Shown in pieces: positions 1 through 8,303 of a stretch of 64,000 nucleotides of DNA. The stretch is from Lonepinella koalarum. Lineage in GTDB: Bacteria; Pseudomonadota; Gammaproteobacteria; Enterobacterales; Pasteurellaceae. The position numbers and the translations under genes were made by a program. The stretch covers positions 124,001 to 188,000 of the forward strand of contig NZ_CP170642.1 in assembly GCF_042926695.1 (NCBI RefSeq). Reading direction: 5' to 3'. Positions within the stretch are counted from its first letter, which is position 1; every line of letters starts with the position of its first letter. Under the pieces are notes generated by a model, which worked only from the letters and a program-made list of their open reading frames with translations, did not search any database and was not told where the DNA came from.

Positions 1-753
1 AATATCCCGATTTTCCAACCGCACTTGTAAGGCAGCTAAATCTTCTTTTTCATCTGCGACAAACCAACTATGTGAACCGCTTAACTGCACAATGTCTTGT
101 GCTAAAATTTGGTGAGCTAACCCCATTTCAATCCGTTTTGATACCACGAGATTAAAGATTTCACTGCGAGCAGCGGATAAATAAAAACTACGTTTTTTAC
201 GATCTCTAATCTGAATTTCACCTTTTGCCCAAGCTATGGCTTGAGTTAAATTATGACCATCTCGTCCAAAACGTTGTTCCATAAAATAATTAGGAAAGCC
301 AACATTCTGCAAATTTTTTAACCGCATTTTTAATTCATCGGTTTCCACCGCATTACGCAATAAAATCTCAAAATCATTGCCGTCTAAACTACCGATACGA
401 ATTTTGCGATTATGGCGCGTGACATCCAGAATTTCTACACCATTTAACTGAAATTGGCTAAAATCTGGTGTAGGTTTGCCGGGGAGTTGAATGCTGAACC
501 ATTGTTCTGTCACCGCGTGGCGATCTTTCAAGCCGGCATAACTTATCTGGCGAGTCGATACACCACAAAACGCCGCTAACTTTTCGCCCACAAAAAGGGT
601 ATTAGCATTGATTTTGCGAACCTTGATCGCTACAAATTCACCGTTCCCCGACATTTCATAACCTAACCGTTCTTTTACCACAAAATCGGCACATTCTGCC
701 TTTAAAAGTGCGGTTTGTTTTGGCGGAGTTTGTAAATAGGCTAAATCTAGCAT
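1..753 (-). CDS. truD: tRNA pseudouridine(13) synthase TruD, 3' end beyond window
   Basis: Open frame running off the left edge, about 251 codons from an ATG at 753 (read on the minus strand). The product would convert U13 to pseudouridine in the tRNA D-arm, notably tRNA-Glu. The TruD signature GLKDRHAVTEQ is visible at about residues 74-84 with the presumed catalytic Asp77, close to Asp80 of E. coli TruD. An FGRDGHN motif lies further on, also typical of TruD. The start codon overlaps the ispF stop (TAATG), so it is translationally coupled to the ispDF pair, the same neighbourhood as in enterobacteria. A DNA uptake core (706-714) lies inside the coding region near the N-terminus. Only the C-terminal part is missing, through the window edge. 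Confidence 0.93.
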   Translation of the reverse strand, partial: MLDLAYLQTPPKQTALLKAECADFVVKERLGYEMSGNGEFVAIKVRKINANTLFVGEKLAAFCGVSTRQISYAGLKDRHAVTEQWFSIQLPGKPTPDFSQFQLNGVEILDVTRHNRKIRIGSLDGNDFEILLRNAVETDELKMRLKNLQNVGFPNYFMEQRFGRDGHNLTQAIAWAKGEIQIRDRKKRSFYLSAARSEIFNLVVSKRIEMGLAHQILAQDIVQLSGSHSWFVADEKEDLAALQVRLENRDI

Positions 754-1229
754 TAGGCTTTTACCAGCAATACAACGGCTTCAGTGGCAATGCCTTCGCC
801 ACGTCCAGTAAATCCCAGTTTTTCGGTGGTAGTAGCTTTGACATTCACTTGTCCAAGATGACATTGTAAATCCGTTGCAATGACCTCTCGCATCGCATCA
901 ATATACGGACGCATTTTCGGTGCTTGAGCAATAATAGTGACATCTATATTACCGATTTTATACCCTTTTTGCTGCACCTGAGTAAAGGCTTCACGCAACA
1001 AAATGCGACTATCAATATCTTTAAATTGCATATCGGTATCGGGAAATAATTTGCCAATATCTCCCAATGCCACCGCGCCAAGCAAAGCATCGGTTAAGGC
1101 ATGCAATGCCACATCGCCATCACTGTGAGCGATAAATCCCGTCTGATAGGGCACTTCAACACCGCCAATAATTAATCGACGATCTTGTCCAAAAGCATGT
1201 ACATCAAAACCGTGTCCAATTCGGATCAT
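753..1229 (-). CDS. ispF: 2-C-methyl-D-erythritol 2,4-cyclodiphosphate synthase
   Basis: 158 residues, the usual IspF length. Cyclises CDP-ME 2-phosphate to MEcPP in the non-mevalonate isoprenoid pathway. The N-terminus IRIGHGFDVHAFG carries the metal-binding Asp and His (DVH). HSDGDVALHALTDALLGA and the C-terminal KATTTEKLGFTGRGEGI stretch are classic IspF motifs. It overlaps ispD upstream by 4 bp and truD downstream by 1 bp, forming a tight minus-strand unit that supplies two consecutive-pathway enzymes. No promoter of its own is seen. Confidence 0.97.
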   Translation of the reverse strand: MIRIGHGFDVHAFGQDRRLIIGGVEVPYQTGFIAHSDGDVALHALTDALLGAVALGDIGKLFPDTDMQFKDIDSRILLREAFTQVQQKGYKIGNIDVTIIAQAPKMRPYIDAMREVIATDLQCHLGQVNVKATTTEKLGFTGRGEGIATEAVVLLVKA

Positions 1230-1975
1230 AATGTTTCCTTGTTGTTTTGTTGAGATAAATAAAATGCTGCCAACGCCAAATCTTGTGGGCGAGTGACTTT
1301 GATATTATCGGTTCGACCCGAAACCAAGTGCGGTTGAAATCCGGCGAGTTCCATCGCAGATGCTTCATCAGTAACGGCTAGTCCTTGTTGTAACGCTGTT
1401 TGTAAAGCATCTCGCAATAAATCCAACGGGAAAAACTGCGGTGTTTGTGCGAGCCAAATATGATTGCGATCTTCAGTTTGTTGAATTTGCTGATTTTCTG
1501 TGGCTCGTTTAATGGTATCAATGGCGGGTGTCGCCAAAATAGCACCATTAGGATCTTGAATCGCAAATAATTTATCAATATCAGTATGGGTTAAGCAAGG
1601 GCGAGCGGCATCATGTACTAACACCCAAGTATTTTTATCGGGTTGAATGTGTTTTAGACCATTTAGCACACTATCGGCTCTTGTTTTTCCGCCGTGAATG
1701 ACACAAATTGTTGGGTGATTTAAAAACGAGAAATCCTTTAAATAAGGATCATTGGGTGCCACGGCTAAAATAATTTGTTCAATATTTGCTGGGTGGGTTA
1801 GTAACACATTCAAACTATGCTCTAAAATAGTTTTGCCTTGAATTTGCAAATATTGTTTTGGTTTATCTGCTTGCATACGGGATCCCACGCCAGCTGCCGG
1901 TACTACAGCGACAATTCGACGATGAGCAACGAGAGAAAGTGCGGTGTTTTTTGAAGGATTTTTTATCATCAACAA
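1226..1975 (-). CDS. ispD: 2-C-methyl-D-erythritol 4-phosphate cytidylyltransferase
   Basis: 249 residues, with a slightly extended N-terminus of about 20 residues before the core. Adds CMP to MEP in the isoprenoid pathway. The nucleotide-binding motif VVPAAGVGSRM followed by KPKQYL is at about residues 24-42, and VLVHDAARPC is in the middle; both are IspD hallmarks. It sits 3 bp downstream of ftsB and overlaps ispF, the same ftsB-ispD-ispF-truD order as in E. coli. An uptake core (1937-1945) lies in the divergent N-terminal extension and another (1326-1334) near the C-terminus. A start a few codons further in (second Met) is possible. Confidence 0.96.
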   Translation of the reverse strand: MLMIKNPSKNTALSLVAHRRIVAVVPAAGVGSRMQADKPKQYLQIQGKTILEHSLNVLLTHPANIEQIILAVAPNDPYLKDFSFLNHPTICVIHGGKTRADSVLNGLKHIQPDKNTWVLVHDAARPCLTHTDIDKLFAIQDPNGAILATPAIDTIKRATENQQIQQTEDRNHIWLAQTPQFFPLDLLRDALQTALQQGLAVTDEASAMELAGFQPHLVSGRTDNIKVTRPQDLALAAFYLSQQNNKETL

Positions 1976-1978
1976 ACC

Positions 1979-2257
1979 TTATTTATTTTCTTTCACAATT
2001 CGATAAAAGGTTTCGTTGGGCTTCACCATTTCATATTGCAATCTTGCGCGTTCCTGAATCGCATTTACCCCATCTTTTAGATCTTTGATTTCCGCATAAA
2101 TGAGCTGATTACGCTGCGACAGTTTAGCATTTTCTTCTTTTTTCAGTGCAATTTCATCTGACGTTTGTTGGTAATCAAGATAGCCATTTTTACCAAACCA
2201 AAAACCATATTGAAATAATAGTAGTACCGCGCTAAGTAGGATAATTAATACTCGCAT
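1979..2257 (-). CDS. ftsB: Cell division protein FtsB
   Basis: 92 residues. A short cytoplasmic N-terminus is followed by one membrane helix (about residues 3-22) and a periplasmic coiled coil with heptad-like spacing (EIALKKEENAKLSQRNQLIYAEI), then the ARLQYEMVKPNETFYRIV stretch typical of FtsB. FtsB forms the FtsQLB complex that triggers septal peptidoglycan synthesis. It is the first gene of the minus-strand ftsB-ispD-ispF-truD run. The region 2258-2400 upstream is AT-rich and should hold its promoter, but I could not pick a clear one. Confidence 0.93.
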   Translation of the reverse strand: MRVLIILLSAVLLLFQYGFWFGKNGYLDYQQTSDEIALKKEENAKLSQRNQLIYAEIKDLKDGVNAIQERARLQYEMVKPNETFYRIVKENK

Positions 2258-2438
2258 AATATTTTAATTTAAAGGATAAATTTATCCCCATAGTTTAGGG
2301 TAAAAATAGCGATAAAACAAACATAAAAGTGGCTTTTTTAGGGCACATCACGGATATTACAAATTTTGTTCTTTTTGCTGGTCATATTGCAAACAAGCGG
2401 TATAATATGGCAAGATTAGATTTATTCAAGGAGATGCT

Positions 2439-2951
2439 ATGTTAAAAAAACTATCATTGATGTTAGTATTGGCGTGTTTGTCCGCTTGCTCATCAGTGAC
2501 ATCTTATATTCCATTTATGGGTAGTGAGAAAAATGTGATTAATTTGGATAAGGAGCAAATTGATCAGAAATCCTATGCGGTGGCGTACTCTGCCACAGTG
2601 CAAACCTATAAAGGTTCAGTGCGAGCTGATTATGATGTCAATTCGTTTACTAGTGGGGTGAATGATTGGTATCTCGGACGAATTTTAGTCTCTATTGATC
2701 AGATTAGAGCAAAATTAGCTTCAGGCATTGATAGTAATGTACATGCTTATTATAGTGGTGTGGTGTTTGCGGCAGATTTGCAAAATAATTTTAGCCGTTT
2801 AAGTGCGGATTGTTGGACGAAAATTGATCGTCTGAGTATGACACAAGGGATTTATGATGCGATGCGTGATTTGCAAAAAGATCGTGCCAAATCAGAAAAT
2901 GATGAATACTTAAGCAAAGGTAGTGAAGAATTGCTAGGTATTTGTAGATAA
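2439..2951 (+). CDS. Small predicted lipoprotein, function unknown
   Basis: 170 residues. It starts with a lipoprotein signal peptide: MLKK, a hydrophobic stretch and the lipobox LSAC with the lipidated Cys at residue 17. The mature part is soluble, with two further Cys (in ADCW and LGIC near the end) that could form a disulphide. It has no motif I can tie to an enzyme family. An AAGGAGATG ribosome site lies 6-8 bases ahead of the ATG. A TATAAT at 2401-2406 is a candidate -10. The gene stands alone between divergent ftsB and the fru operon, and a terminator follows at 2959-2990. I infer an envelope location from the lipobox only. Confidence 0.82.
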   Translation: MLKKLSLMLVLACLSACSSVTSYIPFMGSEKNVINLDKEQIDQKSYAVAYSATVQTYKGSVRADYDVNSFTSGVNDWYLGRILVSIDQIRAKLASGIDSNVHAYYSGVVFAADLQNNFSRLSADCWTKIDRLSMTQGIYDAMRDLQKDRAKSENDEYLSKGSEELLGICR

Positions 2952-2958
2952 AGTGATA

Positions 2959-2990
2959 GGTTAGGCTCTTTAGGGTCTAACCTTTTTTTT
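2959..2990 (+). terminator. Rho-independent terminator after the lipoprotein gene
   Basis: GGTTAG and CTAACC arms enclose a short GC-containing loop and are followed by eight T residues. It lies 8 bp after the stop codon and only 18 bp before fruB, leaving almost no room for a fruB promoter. Confidence 0.8.
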
Positions 2991-3008
2991 CAGAAGGAAA
3001 ATTGCCGA

Positions 3009-4130
3009 ATGTTTAATTTACCCGAAAATGCTATTCATCTCGCTCAAACAGCGGAGAATAAACAACAAGCCATTGAGATGGCAGCCGATGCATTGAACAA
3101 AGCTGGCTTGGTTGAATCTGGTTATGTACAAGGAATGCTAGCTCGTGAACAGCAAACATCTACTTTTTTAGGAAATGGGATTGCGATTCCCCACGGTACA
3201 CTAGATACTCGCTCTTTAGTCAAAGAAACGGGTGTAGCAGTGTTTCAATTTCCACAAGGTATTGAGTGGGGCGAAGGGAATATTGCTTATGTCGTCATTG
3301 CGATTGCTGCGAGATCTGATGAACACTTAGCCTTGTTACGTCAATTAACGCAAATTTTAGGCGATGAAGACACCGCTGCAAAATTAGCGAAAGAATCTGA
3401 TGTTTGCCGGTTCCGGGCATTATTATTAGGTGAAGGGCAAAATTTAGTGGCTTCTGCTGAAACGATTGTGCTTGATGTGGAAAGCGATAATCTGTTGACG
3501 TTGACTGCTATTAATGCCGGCAAATTAGAAAGCCAAGGTGCGGTGGAAAAATCCTTTGTTTCTGATGTGATTAGTTCACCGGCGTTGCCGTTGGGGCAAG
3601 GTTTATGGTTGACAGATAGTGCGGTGGGTAATCTGAAAAATGGATTAGCTGTGAGCCGAACAAAAAATAATGCATGCGCCGTGGTCACTGTTTCTCGTAA
3701 AGATGATGGCGTAAATAATGTGTTGGTTCGCTTGCTTGAACCACAAGTACAACAATATTTGTTGCAAGGTTCTGTCACGCAAATAGTCTCAGCATTAAAC
3801 GGCGAAGCTATAGAGGTTAATACACCAGCGTCATCAATGCAAACCACTAGTGAACAAGAAGTGGAAGGCATTTTCACAATTAAAAATGAACATGGCGTAC
3901 ATGCTCGTCCGGGAGCTGTGTTAGTGAATGAAGTGAAAAAATATAATGCGACGGTGCTAGTGCAAAACTTAGATCGCGGTGGTGCGTTAGTGAGTGCCAA
4001 AAGTGCGATGAAAATTGTGTCTTTAGGCGCAGTCAAAGGGCATCGTTTACGTTTTGTGGCGACTGGCGAACAAGCTCAACAAGCTATTGATGGCATAGGT
4101 GCTGCCATTGCTGCTGGGCTAGGGGAGTAA
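3009..4130 (+). CDS. fruB: Fructose PTS EIIA/HPr fusion protein (diphosphoryl transfer protein)
   Basis: 373 residues in the FruB layout: an N-terminal fructose EIIA domain (about 1-145) with phosphorylatable His62 in the AIPHGT motif, a central linker/receiver-like segment, and a C-terminal HPr-like (FPr) domain from about 285 with active-site His298 in HGVHARPG. It relays phosphate from enzyme I to FruA without using general HPr. It is the first gene of fruBKA. Its stop overlaps the fruK start (TAATG). Only 57 bp separate it from the preceding gene, most of it a terminator, and I see no Cra operator or clear promoter there. How the operon is transcribed is open. Confidence 0.96.
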   Translation: MFNLPENAIHLAQTAENKQQAIEMAADALNKAGLVESGYVQGMLAREQQTSTFLGNGIAIPHGTLDTRSLVKETGVAVFQFPQGIEWGEGNIAYVVIAIAARSDEHLALLRQLTQILGDEDTAAKLAKESDVCRFRALLLGEGQNLVASAETIVLDVESDNLLTLTAINAGKLESQGAVEKSFVSDVISSPALPLGQGLWLTDSAVGNLKNGLAVSRTKNNACAVVTVSRKDDGVNNVLVRLLEPQVQQYLLQGSVTQIVSALNGEAIEVNTPASSMQTTSEQEVEGIFTIKNEHGVHARPGAVLVNEVKKYNATVLVQNLDRGGALVSAKSAMKIVSLGAVKGHRLRFVATGEQAQQAIDGIGAAIAAGLGE

Positions 4131-5077
4131 TGATGACAAAAAAAGTAGCAACGATTACGCTCAATACTGCCTATGATTTAGTTGGGCGTTTGGCTCGTAT
4201 TGAACTGGGCGAAGTCAACCAAGTGGAAACCCTCGGGCTATTTCCTGCTGGCAAGGGCATTAATGTCGCCAAAGTGCTCAATGATTTAGGCGTGAAAGTC
4301 GCCGTAGGTGGTTTTTTAGGTGAAGATAATGTGGGTGATTTTGAACATTTATTCAACTCCTTAGGTTTGGAAGATCGCTTTCAGCGTATTGCGGGTAAAA
4401 CTCGAATTAATGTCAAAATCACCGAAACCGAAGCGGATGTGACAGACCTGAATTTCTTAGGCTATCAAGTGCAACCGCAAGATTGGCAAACCTTTGTCAT
4501 TTCATCATTAGATTATTGCCGGCAATTCGACATTGTGGCGGTGTGTGGCAGTTTGCCACGCGGGGTGAGTCCTGAACAATTTTCTGATTGGTTAAGCAAG
4601 TTAGCTCAGGTAGGCGTGAAAGTCGTGTTGGATAGTTCTAATGAGGCTTTAACTGCAGGCTTAAAAGCGAATCCGTGGTTAGTCAAACCGAACCATCGTG
4701 AATTAGAAGCTTGGATCGGGCATTCGTTAAATTCTGTTGATGAAATTATTCAAGCAGCTCAAAAATTGCAAACTCAAGGTATCGCTAATGTAGTGATTTC
4801 TATGGGATCAAAAGGTTCTGTTTGGTTAAGTGAGCAAGCTATTGTGCGTGCTGAACCGCCACGTTGTGAAAATGTGGTGAGCACCGTTGGGGCTGGTGAT
4901 TCTATGGTTGCAGGTCTAATTTATGGGACGGTGCATCAGCTTTCACAAGCGGATACTTTGGCGTTTGCCAGTGCGGTATCTGCCTTTGCTGTGTCGCAAA
5001 GCAATGTGGGCGTGAGTGATCGCAAATTATTAGACGCTATTTTGCAACAAGTTAAAATAACGGTTATTAAAGGATAA
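4130..5077 (+). CDS. fruK: 1-phosphofructokinase
   Basis: 315 residues, a PfkB/ribokinase-fold sugar kinase. It phosphorylates the fructose 1-phosphate delivered by FruA to fructose 1,6-bisphosphate. The N-terminal glycine-rich sugar site (PAGKGINVAKVLNDLG) and the C-terminal catalytic motif VGAGDSMVAG, with the base Asp, are both intact. Two consecutive ATGs (4130 and 4133) are possible starts; the first overlaps the fruB stop. It is separated from fruA by 3 bp, so all three proteins should come from one transcript. Confidence 0.96.
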   Translation: MMTKKVATITLNTAYDLVGRLARIELGEVNQVETLGLFPAGKGINVAKVLNDLGVKVAVGGFLGEDNVGDFEHLFNSLGLEDRFQRIAGKTRINVKITETEADVTDLNFLGYQVQPQDWQTFVISSLDYCRQFDIVAVCGSLPRGVSPEQFSDWLSKLAQVGVKVVLDSSNEALTAGLKANPWLVKPNHRELEAWIGHSLNSVDEIIQAAQKLQTQGIANVVISMGSKGSVWLSEQAIVRAEPPRCENVVSTVGAGDSMVAGLIYGTVHQLSQADTLAFASAVSAFAVSQSNVGVSDRKLLDAILQQVKITVIKG

Positions 5078-5080
5078 GTT

Positions 5081-6748
5081 ATGCGTATTTTTATTACATT
5101 TTCTGACAACGTTGGTCAAGCGAAAACGTTTTTAATTCGCCAACGTTTAACTCAAGTGGCTCAAACAAAAAGTGTTGAGCTAGTAGAACTTGCTGAGCAA
5201 GCTGATGTGGCATTAGTGGTTGGTAAAACGTTGCCAAATTTAACCGCACTTTCAGGTAAAAAAGTGGCATTAGTCGATTTAGAAACCGCTTTCCAATCCC
5301 CTGAGTCAGCCTTAGAACAGGTACAAAATAATGCGGTGGATTATGTTGCACCAGTACAACCTGCAGTGCAAAATGGGGCAATTTCTGGGCGTAATATCGT
5401 GGCGGTTACCGCTTGTCCAACAGGCGTAGCACATACCTTTATGTCTGCCGAAGCCATTGAAGCCTATGGTAAAAAAATGGGTTGGAATGTGCGAGTGGAA
5501 ACTCGTGGACAGGTCGGTGCTGGCAATCCTATTACCGATGAAGAAGTGGCTCAAGCTGATTTAGTGTTTGTGGCAGCAGATATTGATGTGAACTTGGATA
5601 AGTTTCAAGGCAAGCCGATGTATCGTACATCAACAGGTTTAGCGTTAAAGAAAACGGCACAAGAATTTGACAAAGCCTTTGTGGAAGCCAAGGTATATCA
5701 ACCGAACAACAGTAGTGAAAAAAGCGAAACGAGCAAAACTGAACGCAAAGGGATTTATAAACACTTAATGACAGGTGTATCACACATGTTACCGATAGTT
5801 GTCGCGGGTGGTTTATTGATTGCTATTGCTTTTGCCCTTGGTGGTATTTATGTAGGTAATGAAGAAAATGCAGGTACTTTCGGTCACGATATGATGACAT
5901 TGGGTGGTGCGGCATTTGGCTTGATGATTGCCGTGTTCGCCGGTTATGTGGCGTATTCCATTGCCGACCGTCCCGGATTGGCAGTCGGTTTAGTCGGTGG
6001 TTCGCTTGCTGCCAGTGCCGGTGCTGGGATTCTAGGTGGAATTATCGCTGGTTTCCTTGCTGGTTATGTGGTGAAAGGATTAAATCAATTTATCAAATTA
6101 CCAGCCAGTATGAGTGCGTTAAAACCGATTTTAATTTTGCCTTTATTTGGTACCGCTATTGTGGGTTGGTTGTTGATTCATTATTTAAATCCACCAGTGG
6201 CTTTTGCCATGAAATGGTTAGAAAGTTGGTTAGCAGGTTTGGGTTCAACCAATGCGATTTTATTTGGTGCATTGCTTGGCGGTATGATGTGTATTGATAT
6301 GGGGGGGCCAGTCAATAAAGCCGCTTATGTATTTGGTACTGGCTTAATCACATCAGGTATCACTACACCGATGGCAGCCGTGATGGCCGCTGGTATGGTA
6401 CCGCCGATTGGTATGGCAATTGCCACGTGGATTGCGCGTAACAAATTTGATGAAGCGCAACGCAATGCTGGTAATGCGGGTTTTGTGTTAGGGCTTTGCT
6501 TTATTTCTGAAGGCGCATTGCCATTTGTGGCGGCAGATCCATTACGTGTGATTTTATCTAGCGTGATTGGTGGAGCGACTGCGGGGGCAATTTCCATGAG
6601 TTTAGGTATTAGCTTACCTGCTCCGCATGGTGGCGTGTTTGTTGTGCCGTTAGTGTCACAACCATTGATGTATATCGGAGCGATTGCCGTAGGATCAGTC
6701 GTGACCGGATTATTGTATTCTGTCATTAAGCCGAAATTGGTGAAATAG
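5081..6748 (+). CDS. fruA: Fructose-specific PTS EIIB'BC permease
   Basis: 555 residues. A degenerate EIIB' domain (about 1-100) is followed by the active EIIB domain with phosphorylated Cys112 (TACPTGVAHT). The EIIC membrane domain begins with the typical LMTGVSHMLPIVVAGG at about residue 230 and holds around nine hydrophobic segments. The protein imports fructose and phosphorylates it to fructose 1-phosphate. It is the last gene of the operon and is followed by a strong terminator at 6783. An uptake core on the reverse strand (5243-5251) falls in the less-conserved B' domain. Confidence 0.96.
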   Translation: MRIFITFSDNVGQAKTFLIRQRLTQVAQTKSVELVELAEQADVALVVGKTLPNLTALSGKKVALVDLETAFQSPESALEQVQNNAVDYVAPVQPAVQNGAISGRNIVAVTACPTGVAHTFMSAEAIEAYGKKMGWNVRVETRGQVGAGNPITDEEVAQADLVFVAADIDVNLDKFQGKPMYRTSTGLALKKTAQEFDKAFVEAKVYQPNNSSEKSETSKTERKGIYKHLMTGVSHMLPIVVAGGLLIAIAFALGGIYVGNEENAGTFGHDMMTLGGAAFGLMIAVFAGYVAYSIADRPGLAVGLVGGSLAASAGAGILGGIIAGFLAGYVVKGLNQFIKLPASMSALKPILILPLFGTAIVGWLLIHYLNPPVAFAMKWLESWLAGLGSTNAILFGALLGGMMCIDMGGPVNKAAYVFGTGLITSGITTPMAAVMAAGMVPPIGMAIATWIARNKFDEAQRNAGNAGFVLGLCFISEGALPFVAADPLRVILSSVIGGATAGAISMSLGISLPAPHGGVFVVPLVSQPLMYIGAIAVGSVVTGLLYSVIKPKLVK

Positions 6749-6782
6749 TTATCGCGGTTAGGGATAACATATTTTTAACATA

Positions 6783-6807
6783 AACCCTTGCTACTGCAAG
6801 GGTTTTT
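6783..6807 (+). terminator. Rho-independent terminator of fruBKA
   Basis: The 9-bp stem AACCCTTGC / GCAAGGGTT has a 4-nt loop and is followed by TTT. It lies 34 bp after fruA. Confidence 0.88.
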
Positions 6808-6829
6808 AATTGCCTTTAAGCGGAAAAAG

Positions 6830-6858
6830 TTGATCCGAACGTAATTTAGTATTAAAGT
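6830..6858 (+). promoter_or_regulatory. Candidate sigma-70 promoter of yfcZ
   Basis: TTGATC (6830-6835), a 17-bp spacer and TAAAGT (6853-6858) lie about 40 bp ahead of the yfcZ start. The -10 match is only fair. Confidence 0.4.
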
Positions 6859-6895
6859 AACTTAAGTTTTAATTTAAAAAATAGGAATAACCATA

Positions 6896-7192
6896 ATGAA
6901 ATCAGATAAACCCATTGAATGCGTCGGATGTAACACCTTTGACGTAGGTTCGATTATTGATAACAGTGAACGTTCAACGGCGTTTGATAAAATTTATCCA
7001 ACGCAACTAGAAGCAGAAAAAGCACTCGAAAAATTAGTGCAAAAAGCACGTGACACAGAAAGTGAAGATGAGCCTTGCCAAATTGAAAGCAATATTTCAC
7101 CCGTGGATGGTGGATTCCAATTAACCGCTAATTTTGCTTTTAGTTGTCAAGCGGAAGTCGTGATCTTTCAATTAGGGACAAGAGCGATCTAA
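6896..7192 (+). CDS. yfcZ: YfcZ/YiiS family (DUF406) protein
   Basis: 98 residues, recognised as the YfcZ/YiiS small-protein family by its size, its N-terminal CVGCNTFDVG Cys pair and the C-terminal FSCQAEVVIFQL stretch. The function of the family is not established. Four Cys residues (two in CVGC, one in EPCQ, one in FSCQ) could bind metal, but that is inference. It is a single gene with its own promoter candidate, convergent with the dinI-like gene across a shared hairpin at 7234-7262. Confidence 0.82.
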   Translation: MKSDKPIECVGCNTFDVGSIIDNSERSTAFDKIYPTQLEAEKALEKLVQKARDTESEDEPCQIESNISPVDGGFQLTANFAFSCQAEVVIFQLGTRAI

Positions 7193-7233
7193 TTTCTCTG
7201 TTGCTCTTTGTTCCTGTTGTGCTTTGCTAACGT

Positions 7234-7266
7234 GCGGTGAAAAATAATAATATTTTCACCGCGGTT
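7234..7266. terminator. Bidirectional hairpin between yfcZ and dinI-like gene
   Basis: GCGGTGAAAA (7234-7243) pairs with TTTTCACCGC (7253-7262) around a 9-nt AT loop and is followed by GGTTTT. The left arm reads CGTGCGGTG, one base off the uptake core. Confidence 0.7.
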
Positions 7267-7273
7267 TTCTCTT

Positions 7274-7528
7274 TTATATTTCTAAAATAGAGTCATCCAT
7301 CCATAATTCTTCTAAATATTCGGTAAAACGTTCTTTTTCATCAGAATCTCTAAAGCCTGAAATATCCGCTCCCGCGGAACTGGAAAAACGGATACGTACA
7401 TTTACATCTGCAAATTTTTCTGCGATACGTTTAGGTAAAACCTGTTGTAAACGTTCGATTAATGCCATTTGGTATTCAAGTTTTTTATTGTCTCGTTCTT
7501 TGACGAAACGAATGTCGAGCTGTTTCAT
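7274..7528 (-). CDS. DinI-like SOS-associated protein
   Basis: 84 residues matching the DinI family (PF06183) in size and pattern: N-terminal strand KQLDIRFVK, a long helix ending VLPKRIAEKFAD, a strand VNVRIRFSSSAG and an acidic C-terminal helix EYLEELWMDDSILE. E. coli DinI binds RecA filaments and tunes LexA cleavage. Its start is ATG at 7528, with an AAGGA ribosome site just upstream. A near-consensus LexA box at 7551-7566 sits directly ahead, supporting SOS control. It is convergent with yfcZ. Confidence 0.85.
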   Translation of the reverse strand: MKQLDIRFVKERDNKKLEYQMALIERLQQVLPKRIAEKFADVNVRIRFSSSAGADISGFRDSDEKERFTEYLEELWMDDSILEI

Positions 7529-7550
7529 AGTGTTTCCTTATATAGTTTAT

Positions 7551-7566
7551 TTGTGTTTATATACAG
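7551..7566 (-). promoter_or_regulatory. LexA (SOS) box candidate upstream of dinI-like gene
   Basis: On the minus strand the sequence is CTGTATATAAACACAA, matching CTGT-N8-ACAG in the left half exactly and AC in the right half. The AT-rich centre is typical of LexA sites. It ends about 23 bp upstream of the start codon. Confidence 0.6.
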
Positions 7567-7673
7567 CTATAATAACTGAAATAAATATCAGTGTAAATAT
7601 TATCAGTCTAAGTTTTAGAAATAATTTTCTAAACGGGTTTTTCGTTGAATTTTATGGATGCGTCGGTTAATTC

Positions 7674-7702
7674 TTGACAGGGATCTTTTTCGGGATTAGA
7701 AT
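7674..7702 (+). promoter_or_regulatory. str operon promoter
   Basis: Consensus TTGACA (7674-7679), a 17-bp spacer and TAGAAT (7697-7702) lie 90 bp ahead of rpsL. This is the strongest promoter-like match in the region and fits a ribosomal protein operon. Confidence 0.8.
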
Positions 7703-7792
7703 CTATCGTCTATTTCCCAATGGGCAAACCTAAGGGGAATAGCATTTAACTAAACATATTCATTTTGAATTTAATTAAACTGGAGCTTATTA

Positions 7793-8167
7793 ATGGCAAC
7801 TATCAACCAGCTAGTACGCAAACCGCGTGTGAAAAAGGTTGTTAAAAGTAATGTACCAGCACTAGAAGCTTGTCCACAAAAACGTGGCGTTTGTACTCGT
7901 GTGTACACTACTACACCTAAAAAACCGAACTCAGCATTACGTAAAGTATGCCGTATTCGTTTAACTAATGGTTACGAAGTAACTTCTTATATCGGCGGTG
8001 AAGGTCATAACCTTCAAGAACACAGTGTTGTGTTAATCCGTGGTGGTCGTGTGAAAGATTTACCAGGTGTGCGTTATCACACTGTACGCGGTGCATTAGA
8101 CTGTGCAGGCGTAAAAGATCGTAAACAAGGTCGTTCTAAATACGGCGTTAAACGTCCTAAAGCTTAA
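7793..8167 (+). CDS. rpsL: 30S ribosomal protein S12
   Basis: 124 residues, full length. Part of the decoding centre of the 30S subunit. The conserved loops TTPKKPNSALRK and RGGRVKDLPGVRYH are intact. The two Lys residues that change in classical streptomycin resistance (Lys43 and Lys88 counting Met) are wild type. It opens the str operon rpsL-rpsG-fusA-tufA. The 137-bp gap to rpsG is where E. coli S7 represses translation, but I could not delineate an equivalent structure. Confidence 0.99.
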   Translation: MATINQLVRKPRVKKVVKSNVPALEACPQKRGVCTRVYTTTPKKPNSALRKVCRIRLTNGYEVTSYIGGEGHNLQEHSVVLIRGGRVKDLPGVRYHTVRGALDCAGVKDRKQGRSKYGVKRPKA

Positions 8168-8303
8168 TGGTTCTCCGTTAAGTAAGGCCAAACGTCTAAA
8201 TTAATTATTTAAACCATAAACTCCAGTCAAGATGCGAAAGCAGTAAATCGTCGCAAAAGATGAGTTTTGGGTATCCTGAAGATAAAACAACGGAGAAATT
8301 GCA

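Noticed and set aside
3341..4036. 231-codon open frame antisense to fruB
   Set aside because: A shadow of the fruB codon pattern with Ser/Thr-rich low-complexity translation and no ribosome site; fruB is clearly real.
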